Positions 1 through 5,896 are shown, numbered from the stretch's first letter. The stretch is DNA of 7,401 nucleotides from Chloroflexota bacterium (GCA_021812735.1 JAKAMV010000506.1:1-7401), one strand, 5' to 3'. Notes: generated from the letters alone by a model not told the origin. Program-made: numbers and translations.

Positions 1-705
1 GCCGGCTCGTGGGTGTGGGAGCGGTACCTCCGCCACTTCGCCGCACGCGGCTGGGAAGGCCACGCCCTGAACCTGCGCAACCACTACTGGAGCCAGACGG
101 CGGACCCGACGACCCTCACGATCGAGTCCTACACAGAGGACGTGATCGCCGCGATGGAGCGGCTGGGACCCAACACCGTCGCGGTCGGGCACGGCCTGGG
201 AGGCCTGCTCGTGCTCAAGGGCATCGAGCGTGCGCCCGTGGCGGCCTACGTGCTGCTGGCGCCCGAGCCGCCGCGGGAGATCCGGGAGCCGGCCCTGCCG
301 CACGTTGTGCGGGAGGTGCCGGACGCCTGGGGACGCGCCGAGCTGGGCTGGGAGACGCTGCCCGAGAAGCTGATCCGGGAGCAGCGCGACCTCACGGTGG
401 CTGACGTGGTGCGCATCCAGCACCTCCTCGGCCAGAAGCCGTTCGAGTCGGGGCCTGCCCGTCGGCAGGTGCTCAACGGCGTGCCTGTGGATCGTGCCGC
501 CCTGCCGGACGTGCCCCGCCTGGTCATCGGCGCCGGCCTCGACACGTTCGTCCCCGAGCCCGACGTCGAGCGCCTGGCCGAGTGGCTGGACGCCCCCTAC
601 GAGCCGTTCGGCGCCCACTCGCACTACGGCCTGCTGCTGGGCGAGCAGAGCTACCTCCAGGTGGCGGACACGCTCCGGGCGTTCCTCGAGCAGCACCGCC
701 TGTAG
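1..705 (+). CDS. Alpha/beta hydrolase fold protein, 5'-truncated, nucleophile serine replaced by glycine
   Basis: The frame is open from the first base, so the gene begins upstream; a GTG at 13 lies inside the conserved AGSWVWE stretch that normally follows the HG oxyanion motif and is unlikely to be the real start. The window holds 234 residues (numbered from base 1). The fold is recognisable: a lid-like WERYLRHF helix, a strand and nucleophile elbow reading VAVGHGLGG (residues 61-68), a strand then the acid turn GLDTFVP (Asp181), and a C-terminal SHYG with His208 as the likely catalytic histidine. The elbow normally reads G-H-S-x-G-G; here residue 65 is Gly (codon ggc at 193-195), so a standard Ser-Asp-His triad is absent while the acid and histidine remain. 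It may be a non-hydrolytic member or may use another mechanism. Substrate unknown. A hairpin follows the TAG stop. Fold assignment is firm, activity is not. Confidence 0.85.
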   Translation, partial: AGSWVWERYLRHFAARGWEGHALNLRNHYWSQTADPTTLTIESYTEDVIAAMERLGPNTVAVGHGLGGLLVLKGIERAPVAAYVLLAPEPPREIREPALPHVVREVPDAWGRAELGWETLPEKLIREQRDLTVADVVRIQHLLGQKPFESGPARRQVLNGVPVDRAALPDVPRLVIGAGLDTFVPEPDVERLAEWLDAPYEPFGAHSHYGLLLGEQSYLQVADTLRAFLEQHRL

Positions 706-726
706 TCCGTCCCCGGGGCGCTCGGC

Positions 727-749
727 TGCGCCCTGTCGACCAGGGCGCG
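727..749 (+). terminator. Hairpin after the hydrolase gene, possible terminator
   Basis: GCGCCCTG (728-735) pairs perfectly with CAGGGCGC (741-748) around the five-base loop TCGAC; a T-G wobble at 727/749 extends the stem to nine pairs. It lies 22 bases after the hydrolase stop and before the tRNA promoter, the right place for a terminator. No T-run follows, which is common in very GC-rich genomes but makes the call tentative. Confidence 0.5.
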
Positions 750-765
750 CCGACCGGCCCGACGG

Positions 766-795
766 TTGCGGGGTTCAGGCCGTCCCTGCTATCCT
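766..795 (+). promoter_or_regulatory. Probable promoter of the tRNA-Glu gene
   Basis: TTGCGG (766-771) and TATCCT (790-795) are separated by 18 bases, matching a housekeeping sigma-factor promoter with a TTGNNN -35 and TANNNT -10. The predicted transcription start, around 802, would leave a leader of about 25 bases before the mature tRNA end. Sequence match only. Confidence 0.5.
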
Positions 796-827
796 GCGCC
801 GCCGGTCGCGTTTTCGCCGACTGCCTC

Positions 828-904
828 GCCGCATTCGTCTAGAGGCCCAGGACACCGCCCTCTCAAGGCGGAGATCATCGGTTCGAATCCGATATGCGGT
901 ACCA
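828..904 (+). tRNA. tRNA-Glu, anticodon CTC
   Basis: A full cloverleaf can be drawn. The acceptor stem is GCCGCAT (828-834) with ATGCGGT (894-900), closed by a G-T pair at the end. The D arm begins GTCTAGAGG. The anticodon stem CCGCC/GGCGG (855-859/867-871) holds a seven-base loop with T33 and anticodon CTC at 862-864. A five-base variable region follows. The T stem ATCGG/CCGAT (877-881/889-893) encloses TTCGAAT. The discriminator is A901 and CCA is encoded at 902-904. The anticodon and the GTCTAGAGGCCCAGGACACCG-like D-to-anticodon region, typical of bacterial tRNA-Glu, identify it as reading GAG. It is a single-gene unit with its own promoter and terminator. Confidence 0.97.
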
Positions 905-916
905 ACGATTCCCCCA

Positions 917-942
917 CGCCCCCGGTCCGCCCCGGGGGCGTT
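917..942 (+). terminator. Intrinsic-type terminator after tRNA-Glu
   Basis: CGCCCCCGG (917-925) pairs perfectly over nine bases with CCGGGGGCG (932-940) around the loop TCCGCC and is followed by TT. It begins 12 bases after the tRNA CCA end. The stem is strong and the position is right; the T-run is only two bases long. Confidence 0.7.
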
Positions 943-1033
943 GCCGTCTCCGACGGCAGGCACCGGCTTCGGGTCCTGGTCGCCCGGTGACGAGTGCCGC
1001 GGCGGCAGCCGTCGCGGCGGGCGCCCCATAGCC

Positions 1034-1070
1034 TAGACTCGGACTCGCCCCTTCGACCCGCCATGGAGGA
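1034..1070 (+). promoter_or_regulatory. Possible -10 element and Shine-Dalgarno site for the DUF1611-epimerase operon
   Basis: TAGACT at 1034-1039 fits a TANNNT -10, but no convincing -35 lies about 17 bases upstream. GGAGGA at 1065-1070 is a strong Shine-Dalgarno sequence just before the ATG at 1074, with a short spacing of three to four bases. An ATG at 1063 overlaps this site and has none of its own, which favours the 1074 start. The 905-1073 gap otherwise holds only the tRNA terminator. Confidence 0.4.
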
Positions 1071-1073
1071 CCC

Positions 1074-2204
1074 ATGCCGCCCACCGCCGACCGTCGCCTC
1101 GTGATCCTCGCCGAGGGCAACTTCGGCTTCCACCACGGCAAGACCGCGATGGGCGTCATCCGATTCGGCCAGGACAGGGTCGTCGCCGTCATCGACTCGA
1201 CCCAGGCGGGGCGCAACGTCCGCGAGTGGCTGGGCGACTCCGGCCGCTACGACATCCCGATCGTCTCGAGCCTGTCTGACGCGCTCGGCTTCCTGCCGCG
1301 GGCGAACGCCCTCCTGATCGGCATCGCCCCCACCGGCGGCAAGCTGCCGGACGATTGGCGCGCCGTCATCCTGGGCGCCATCCGGTCCGGCCTCGACGTC
1401 CACTCGGGGCTGCACACCTTCCTCGGCGACGACCCCGAGCTGGCCGAGGCGGCGCGCGCGGGAGGGGTCCGGCTGGTCGACTACCGTCGGCCCCCGGAGC
1501 GTATGGAGACGGCCGTCGGCCGCCTCCACGAGCCCGGCAAGCGGGTCATCCTGACCGTCGGCACCGATTGCGCGATCGGCAAGATGTCGGTGGCGCTGGA
1601 GTTGCGCCGTGCCGCGGCCGCGGGGGGCGGCTCGGCGTCGTTCGTGGCCACGGGCCAGACGGGGATGATGATCGAGGGCTGGGGCGTCGCGGTGGATCGC
1701 GTCGTCTCGGACTTCGTGCAGGGCACCTGCGAGTGGCTGAGCGAGGAGGGCGAGCGGCGCGGCAACTGGGTGCTGGTCGAGGGTCAGGGGTCACTGGACC
1801 ATCCCGCCTACAGCTCGGTCACCCTGGGGCTCATCCACGGGGTCACGCCGCAGGCGATGGTGCTCGTGCACATGCCCGGGCTGGAGGAGCACGACTGGGA
1901 CCACCTGCCGGACCGCAAGTTCCCGCTGAAGCCGCTGCCGGACCTGATCCGCGTCCACGAGGAGGTGGCCGGCCTGGTCGCGCCGTCGAAGGTGGTGGCG
2001 GTGGCCCTGAACACCTCCCGCATCCCAGACGAGGGCGACGCACGTCGCGTGATCGAGGCCACGGCAGCCGAGACAGGCCTGCCGTGTGACGACCCCGTCC
2101 GCTTCGGCGGCGACGCCCTGTGGGCGGAGATCGCGAGCGCCACCGAGGCGCTCCCCTGGGTGGCGGACAACGACGCGCGCGCCGCCGATGAGGTTCCGGC
2201 ATGA
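1074..2204 (+). CDS. dgcN: DUF1611 family P-loop protein, DgcN-like (putative D-glutamate N-acetyltransferase)
   Basis: This 376-residue protein has the two-domain layout of the DUF1611 family. A Rossmann-like N-terminal part (about residues 8-150) carries HGKTAMGVIRF, VVAVIDSTQAGR and the stretch ALLIGIAPTGGKLP. A C-terminal P-loop domain (about 155-370) carries the nucleotide-binding loop GTDCAIGKMS (163-172), ATGQTGMMIEGWG (192-204) and VEGQGSLDHPAYS (235-247). From family knowledge, DgcN members are reported to N-acetylate D-glutamate, feeding the neighbouring epimerase in a D-glutamate catabolic route; older annotation calls the family NAD-dependent epimerase or unknown. The stop overlaps the next start as ATGA, indicating translational coupling, and the partner is the expected enolase-superfamily member. 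Family membership is sure; the D-Glu substrate is inferred from the pair. No transmembrane segment is seen, so it is probably cytoplasmic. Confidence 0.85.
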   Translation: MPPTADRRLVILAEGNFGFHHGKTAMGVIRFGQDRVVAVIDSTQAGRNVREWLGDSGRYDIPIVSSLSDALGFLPRANALLIGIAPTGGKLPDDWRAVILGAIRSGLDVHSGLHTFLGDDPELAEAARAGGVRLVDYRRPPERMETAVGRLHEPGKRVILTVGTDCAIGKMSVALELRRAAAAGGGSASFVATGQTGMMIEGWGVAVDRVVSDFVQGTCEWLSEEGERRGNWVLVEGQGSLDHPAYSSVTLGLIHGVTPQAMVLVHMPGLEEHDWDHLPDRKFPLKPLPDLIRVHEEVAGLVAPSKVVAVALNTSRIPDEGDARRVIEATAAETGLPCDDPVRFGGDALWAEIASATEALPWVADNDARAADEVPA

Positions 2205-3289
2205 CGTTCTCGATCCGCTTCCGCACCCTCGAGCTCCCGCTCCGCGACCCGTTCATCATCGCCCGCTCCGCTCCCGGCGCTGGCCGCCACATTCGGACGG
2301 TGGTCGCCGAGCTGCGCGACGATGCCGACGGCCCGGACGGGCCGGTGGGCCTCGGGGAGGGGTATCCGGAGCCGTACTACGGGGACACGCCCGAGACCAT
2401 GGCCGCGGTGGCGCCCCTGCTGCTCGACGCCGTCGAGCCCGTGGCGGGCGAGCTCCGGGGAGGTCTTGCCGAGGCACGCGCCGCCCTCGAGGCGGCCGGC
2501 GACCGGATGGCGGCAGCGCTCGCCCACCACGGCGCCGCGAAGTGCGCCATCGACATCGCGCTCCATGACCTGGTGGGCAAGCGGCTGGGGATCACGGTCC
2601 GCGAGCTGGTCGAGATGCCGCCGGAGCGTCCGCCCACCGACTTCACGCTCGGCATCGACACGGCCGAGGTGGTCGCTGAGCGGGCCAGGCGGGCGGCCGA
2701 CTTCCCGGCGCTCAAGGTCAAGCTCGGGGGCCCGGCCGACATCGCCACACTCGAGGCGGTCCGGGCCGTCTACGACGGTCCGATCCGCGTCGACGCCAAC
2801 ACCGGCTGGACCCTCGACGAGGCCACCCTGCTCCTGCCGTCGCTCGAGCGCCTAGGCGTCGTGCTCATCGAGCAGCCGTTCCCGGCCCGTCGGCTCGACC
2901 TCATGCGCGAGCTCCAGGCGCGCTCGTCGCTGCCCATCGTGGCCGACGAGAGCGCGGTCACGATCGAGGACCTCGACGCGCTGGACGGGGTGGTGACAGG
3001 CGTCAACGTGAAGCTCGCCAAGGTCGGCGGCGTCGGACCGGCGAAGCGGATGCTGGCCCGGGCTCGGGCGATGGGCTTCCGGACGTTCCTCGGCTGCATG
3101 GAGGAGACGTCGATCGTGATCGCCGCCTCCGCCGCGGTCTCGCCGCTCGCCGAGTGGGTCGACCTCGACGGCTGCCTGCTGCTCGCCGACGACCCGGCCA
3201 CGGGCCTCGAGCTGGGGCCCGACAAGGTGTGGCGGCTGCCGCCGAGGCCCGGACTGGGGCTGGATCTGCGGGCCGAGAGCCGTCCCTAG
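2201..3289 (+). CDS. dgcA: Enolase-superfamily epimerase: DgcA-like N-acetyl-D-Glu racemase or dipeptide epimerase
   Basis: This 362-residue cytoplasmic enzyme shows every hallmark of the muconate lactonising/dipeptide epimerase branch: an N-terminal capping domain (about 1-130), then a barrel with the KxK acid/base pair (Lys172, Lys174), metal ligands Asp198 (VDAN), Glu224 (IEQPF) and Asp249 (ADES), and the opposite-face base Lys271 in NVKLAKVGG. Two bases on either side of the substrate allow 1,1-proton transfer, hence epimerisation. Near the C terminus DLDG gives a DxD (Asp321, Asp323), which in L-Ala-D/L-Glu epimerases binds the dipeptide ammonium group. Pairing with a DUF1611 gene instead points to DgcA, which converts N-acetyl-D-Glu to N-acetyl-L-Glu. 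The start overlaps the upstream stop by four bases, with GAGG at 2190-2193 as ribosome site. The reaction type is well supported; the substrate is undecided between the two. Confidence 0.85.
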   Translation: MTFSIRFRTLELPLRDPFIIARSAPGAGRHIRTVVAELRDDADGPDGPVGLGEGYPEPYYGDTPETMAAVAPLLLDAVEPVAGELRGGLAEARAALEAAGDRMAAALAHHGAAKCAIDIALHDLVGKRLGITVRELVEMPPERPPTDFTLGIDTAEVVAERARRAADFPALKVKLGGPADIATLEAVRAVYDGPIRVDANTGWTLDEATLLLPSLERLGVVLIEQPFPARRLDLMRELQARSSLPIVADESAVTIEDLDALDGVVTGVNVKLAKVGGVGPAKRMLARARAMGFRTFLGCMEETSIVIAASAAVSPLAEWVDLDGCLLLADDPATGLELGPDKVWRLPPRPGLGLDLRAESRP

Positions 3290-3328
3290 CACGGTGCCGT
3301 GGCCGCCGCAAGGCGCGTCGGTCGGAGA

Positions 3329-3390
3329 CCGTCCACAGACTTGACGGGCCCCGGGAACGCTGTCCACCGAGGGCTGGCAGGTGTGGACAA
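3329..3390. promoter_or_regulatory. Cluster of three DnaA-box-like sites
   Basis: TGTGGACAA at 3382-3390 is the exact reverse complement of TTGTCCACA, the DnaA-box form preferred in high-GC actinobacteria. CCGTCCACA (3329-3337) and CTGTCCACC (3360-3368) each match seven of nine positions on the + strand. Spacings of 31 and 22 bases are near whole helical turns. There is no dnaA or dnaN gene and no AT-rich unwinding element, so an origin is unlikely; a DnaA-binding or titration site, or chance, is possible. Confidence 0.3.
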
Positions 3391-3442
3391 GTCGGTGGGC
3401 AACATCGTGGAGAAGGCCCTTCCGCCCGGCCCGCGACCCTCG

Positions 3443-3593
3443 TAGGATTGCCCGAGCCGCCACTGTCCGGGAGGCAACCGCAAGGGGACAGGGGCGGACC
3501 AGAGCCCACAGGCTGCCCAACGGCCGGTGGCCGCCCGTGCGCGGGCCCGCCACCGCGCCCCGTCGCTTTCCAGCTCCTGGAGGACCCGTCTTC
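3443..3593 (+). promoter_or_regulatory. Possible structured 5' leader of the 116-residue protein gene
   Basis: This is part of a 304-base stretch (3290-3593) with no gene; its third-position composition in the open frame is not coding-like. TAGGAT (3443-3448) could be a -10 element, with only a poor -35 (TTCCGC, 3420-3425). Downstream, CTGTCC (3463-3468) can pair with GGACAG (3486-3491), and a stronger hairpin spans 3525-3555: CGGTGGC with GCCACCG, a small internal loop, then GCCCG/CGGGC closing a TGCG tetraloop. A ribosome site GGAGGA (3579-3584) follows, nine bases before the ATG. I recognise no known riboswitch class. Confidence 0.3.
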
Positions 3594-3944
3594 ATGCTGC
3601 CCGCCGGAACCGCGCCGACCGCCGCACCCTCCAGCCAGGAAGCCGAGGCGTTCGTGCGGTTCTGCTACCAGCGCCGCCGGGTGGGCTGGCCGGAGCTCTA
3701 CGACGAGATGTGCCGAGTCGCCACGCGTGGGCTGTTCCGCGGGATGGGCCCCGAGGCGCTCGCGGAGGTCGGTGTCGGGTTCAGCCTGTTCGAGACGCCG
3801 CGCATGGCCCAGCTCGTGCACCGCATCGTGGGCGAGGAGCTGGCCGCGCGGCGCGCGGCTCGAGCGGCGGTCCTGGACGCGGCGCGGGTCGAGGGCGGGG
3901 ACCTGCCCGCGACCGTCCCGGGCATGGCGGCGAGCGCGGCCTGA
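3594..3944 (+). CDS. Uncharacterised 116-residue protein
   Basis: I do not recognise this family. The ATG at 3594 is chosen because GGAGGA sits nine bases upstream; the frame stays open back to a GTG at 3381, but that extension is arginine-rich with third codon positions unlike the rest and is rejected. After a low-complexity Ala/Pro/Thr N terminus (2-13), the core looks helical: EAEAFVRFCYQRRRVGWPELYDEMCRVATRGLFRGM (17-51), then a segment with FSLFETPRMAQLVHRIVGEEL (63-83) and an Ala/Arg-rich helix (84-100), ending in a flexible Ala/Pro tail. Two cysteines (24, 40) are not arranged as a metal site. There is no signal peptide or membrane segment. It is the last + strand gene before the convergent - strand block. 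Coding status is supported by composition and the ribosome site; the function is unknown. Confidence 0.7.
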   Translation: MLPAGTAPTAAPSSQEAEAFVRFCYQRRRVGWPELYDEMCRVATRGLFRGMGPEALAEVGVGFSLFETPRMAQLVHRIVGEELAARRAARAAVLDAARVEGGDLPATVPGMAASAA

Positions 3945-4006
3945 TCCGCGTTTCCGAGCGCTTCGCCGGGGCCCGCGCGCCGGAGCCGGCGGCGGAGGGC
4001 GACCCC

Positions 4007-4234
4007 TCAGGCGCGGATGCGCCTCCGGGCCATCTCGCCCTCGATCTGCCGCTCGGCCTCCACGTAGCGATCGATCTGCTCGCGGAGCTGGTTGGCCTCC
4101 GGCGTGTAGAGGTGGACCTGCTGCTGGAGGATGTACGACAGCCGACGGCTGGTCATCCGGACGTGGTCCAGGTTCTTCATGAGGACCAGCGGGTCCATCG
4201 AGGCGAGGTCGGACGGGGGGTACATCTGGTTCAT
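4007..4234 (-). CDS. Uncharacterised 75-residue helical protein, probably leaderless
   Basis: This is a small acidic-basic mixed protein without a recognised family. Residues 13-45 and 47-75 look like two amphipathic helices (LMKNLDHVRMTSRRLSYILQ and ANQLREQIDRYVEAERQIEG), separated by HLYTPEA, so a helical hairpin or coiled coil that dimerises is plausible. No membrane segment or signal peptide is seen. The start at 4234 (MNQM) has no Shine-Dalgarno sequence; instead a TAGCAT -10-like element ends nine bases upstream, which fits a leaderless transcript. Met4 is an alternative start, also without a ribosome site. It is convergent with the 116-residue gene, 62 bases away, and follows the methyltransferase on the same strand, but a hairpin between them suggests independent transcription. 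Function unknown. Confidence 0.7.
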   Translation of the reverse strand: MNQMYPPSDLASMDPLVLMKNLDHVRMTSRRLSYILQQQVHLYTPEANQLREQIDRYVEAERQIEGEMARRRIRA

Positions 4235-4243
4235 CGCGGCACC

Positions 4244-4249
4244 ATGCTA
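4244..4249 (-). promoter_or_regulatory. Putative -10 element giving a leaderless start
   Basis: On the - strand this reads TAGCAT, matching TANNNT, nine bases before the ATG at 4234. A transcription start at the usual distance would fall at or within about three bases of the start codon. No clear -35 box is visible. Confidence 0.4.
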
Positions 4250-4284
4250 GCCGAAGCGGGTGTGGCCGCGCGGGCAGCCGTGAC

Positions 4285-4315
4285 CTCGGCGGGGACGGTC
4301 GGCCCCGCCACCGAG
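4285..4315 (-). terminator. Hairpin after the methyltransferase gene, possible terminator
   Basis: On the + strand CTCGG-CGGGG (4285-4294) can pair with CCCCG (4303-4307) and CCGAG (4311-4315): ten pairs with a three-base bulge and an eight-base loop. It begins about 29 bases beyond the methyltransferase stop and lies before the small gene's promoter. No T-run follows. Confidence 0.4.
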
Positions 4316-4343
4316 CCGCAAGGCGTGTGCGCTGCCTGATCCG

Positions 4344-5774
4344 CTACAGGGGCCGGAGCCGCTGCGGCGGCCACGACCAGTCGATCGGCAGCTCGGCGGC
4401 GGCCAGCGCGCGCCGTCGGCCCGCTTCCGTGGCGCCCAGCACCAGGATCCTGTCGGTCTTGGTGGCCCGGCCGGCCTCGTCGCCCCACAGCCGGGTCATC
4501 TTGCGGTTGGCGGCCACCTCGTCCCGCACGATACCCGCCAGCCGGAATCCGGCCGGGCGGGCCGCCTCCTCCCAGACGCGCTCCGGCAGGTGCAGCCCGT
4601 CGCGCGACGGCTTGCCGCGGTCCTTCTCCACGTCCCCGATGACGAGGGCGGCGATCCCGTCGTCGGTCAGCGCCGGGCGCAGGTCCGTCAGGACCTCGCG
4701 GAGGAACGCCAGGTAGGGCCCGCGGGTGTGGGCGTCGTCGAGCTCCGCGTCGATCGACCGGGCGTCGAACCCCAGCAGCCAGGTGCGCAGCCAGTTGTAG
4801 TAGCCGTACTTGAGCACGCGCAGGTAGGGCGGCGAGGTGATCGCCAGGCGCGCGCGGTCCGGCAGTCCCCGGGCGCGGAGGGCGGCTCGAGCGCGCCGGC
4901 CGGCAGTGCGCGCGTCCCCGTGGAGCGCGATGCCCGACGTCGACGGCGGCGGCTGCCGGTAGAGGCGCGTCAGCTTGGCGGCCAGCGCATCGAAGGCGTC
5001 GCGGCGGGGCGCCTCGTAGCCGTGCTCCGCAACGAACGTCCGCACGTATCGCGGGGCCATGCTGAAGGTGTTCGGCATCACCGTGGAGAGGTACGACGGC
5101 GTCTTGCCGTGGAGGATCCCCGCCAGGGCGCCGGCGAGGAAGCGGTCCGTGCGGTCGTCGAGCCGCAGCTGCGAGCGCAGCAGCAGCAGCTGGCCGAGCG
5201 TGTGCGGGTGGAACGCCAGCGCCACCTCGTCGGGGACGGTCTCGTCGCGGGCGCCCGGCCCGCGGCCGGTGCCGGAGGCCGGGACGGACGCCGATGGATG
5301 GCCGGGCCGGGCCACCACGCGCTCGCCGAGCTCGTCCCACGCGGCCGCATCCGCCGCCCAGGCGAGGCGCAGCGCGGTCAAGCGGATCCGCGCCTCGGCG
5401 GGGCCAGCGGGCTCGAGCTTGGCGGCGGTGAGCACGTGGGCGAGCGGGTTGAGGTCGTTCCCCACCCCGATGCGCCCCTCCGCGACGGCCTGGAGCGGTG
5501 CCGTGCCGCGACCGGAGAAGGGGTCGAGCACCACGTCGCCGGGGCGCGTGTACCGCGCGATGAACGCGTGCGGGAGCGCAGCCGGGAAGCTCGCGAGGTA
5601 CGAGCACATCGGGTGGAGGCTGTGACCCCACAGCCGCGCCTGCGCCTTCCACTCCGGCTCGAGCCCGAGGGACGGCAGGGCGCTCGGCAGCTCGAGCGCG
5701 AGCTGGCCGGCGGCGGACGTGGCGGTGCGTGATCGCTGGTCGGGCATTCCCGGGCTCGACGTCCCGCGCGGCAT
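4344..5774 (-). CDS. Solitary DNA methyltransferase (N4-cytosine/N6-adenine type)
   Basis: This 476-residue S-adenosylmethionine-dependent DNA methylase has the binding motif VLDPFSGRGT (82-91), an acidic motif NDLNP (106-110), a HGDAR segment (285-289) and the catalytic TSPPY (313-317), with a KTDRILVL strand near the C terminus. SPPY-type motifs are typical of N4-cytosine methylases, though N6-adenine cannot be excluded. The SAM motif precedes the catalytic motif, opposite to the usual beta-class order, with a roughly 220-residue region between (including HPHTLGQLLLLRSQLR, 189-204, and MPNTFSMAPRYVR, 233-245) that could hold target recognition. The start at 5774 has GGAG four bases upstream; the frame stays open to 6200, but that part overlaps the synthetase antisense and looks non-coding. 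Met10 (5747) has no well-spaced ribosome site. No restriction gene lies nearby, so it appears to be an orphan with an epigenetic rather than defence role, by inference. Confidence 0.85.
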   Translation of the reverse strand: MPRGTSSPGMPDQRSRTATSAAGQLALELPSALPSLGLEPEWKAQARLWGHSLHPMCSYLASFPAALPHAFIARYTRPGDVVLDPFSGRGTAPLQAVAEGRIGVGNDLNPLAHVLTAAKLEPAGPAEARIRLTALRLAWAADAAAWDELGERVVARPGHPSASVPASGTGRGPGARDETVPDEVALAFHPHTLGQLLLLRSQLRLDDRTDRFLAGALAGILHGKTPSYLSTVMPNTFSMAPRYVRTFVAEHGYEAPRRDAFDALAAKLTRLYRQPPPSTSGIALHGDARTAGRRARAALRARGLPDRARLAITSPPYLRVLKYGYYNWLRTWLLGFDARSIDAELDDAHTRGPYLAFLREVLTDLRPALTDDGIAALVIGDVEKDRGKPSRDGLHLPERVWEEAARPAGFRLAGIVRDEVAANRKMTRLWGDEAGRATKTDRILVLGATEAGRRRALAAAELPIDWSWPPQRLRPL

Positions 5775-5798
5775 TGGGCTCCGCGCGCAGGGCGGCGA

Positions 5799-5804
5799 AG
5801 CGTA
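5799..5804 (-). promoter_or_regulatory. Putative -10 element of the methyltransferase gene
   Basis: On the - strand this reads TACGCT (TANNNT), 24 bases before the ATG at 5774, giving a leader of roughly 18 bases that contains the GGAG ribosome site. A weak -35 (TTCCTC) lies 18 bases upstream in a locally AT-richer stretch. Confidence 0.4.
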
Positions 5805-5862
5805 GCACGTGGGGAACGGCGCGAGGAATAGGCCGAATGGCGGATTGGCGAGGGGCGGAGCA

Positions 5863-5889
5863 CCGGCGCGGAGCGCCAGCCAGCGCCGG
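5863..5889 (-). terminator. Hairpin after the acyl-CoA synthetase gene, possible terminator
   Basis: CCGGCGC (5863-5869) and GCGCCGG (5883-5889) form a perfect seven-pair stem around a 13-base loop, eight bases past the synthetase stop and before the methyltransferase promoter. A shorter nested GGCGC/GCGCC fold is also possible. No T-run follows. Confidence 0.4.
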
Positions 5890-5896
5890 GGACCGG

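Noticed and set aside
828..904. tRNA-Glu as an integration site, or as functionally linked to the D-glutamate genes
   Set aside because: There is no integrase, no direct repeat of the tRNA 3' end in the window and no foreign composition; the tRNA has its own promoter and terminator, so proximity to the operon looks coincidental.
3341..3346. TTGACG as a -35 promoter element
   Set aside because: No TANNNT sequence occurs 16 to 19 bases downstream.
3381..3593. N-terminal extension of the 116-residue protein to a GTG at 3381
   Set aside because: Third codon positions in the extension are not GC-biased as in real genes here, the residues are Arg/Pro/Trp-rich, and GGAGGA supports the ATG at 3594.
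3945..4006. GC-rich partial inverted repeats (CGCCGG/CCGGCG) in the convergent gap as a bidirectional terminator
   Set aside because: The arms are only six bases and occur in sequence so rich in CCGG and GCGC that such pairs are expected by chance; no T-run on either strand.
4590..5732. A 380-residue open frame on the + strand opposite the methyltransferase
   Set aside because: Antisense shadow of a gene with clear methylase motifs; its composition is low-complexity Arg/Val/Glu/Gly-rich.
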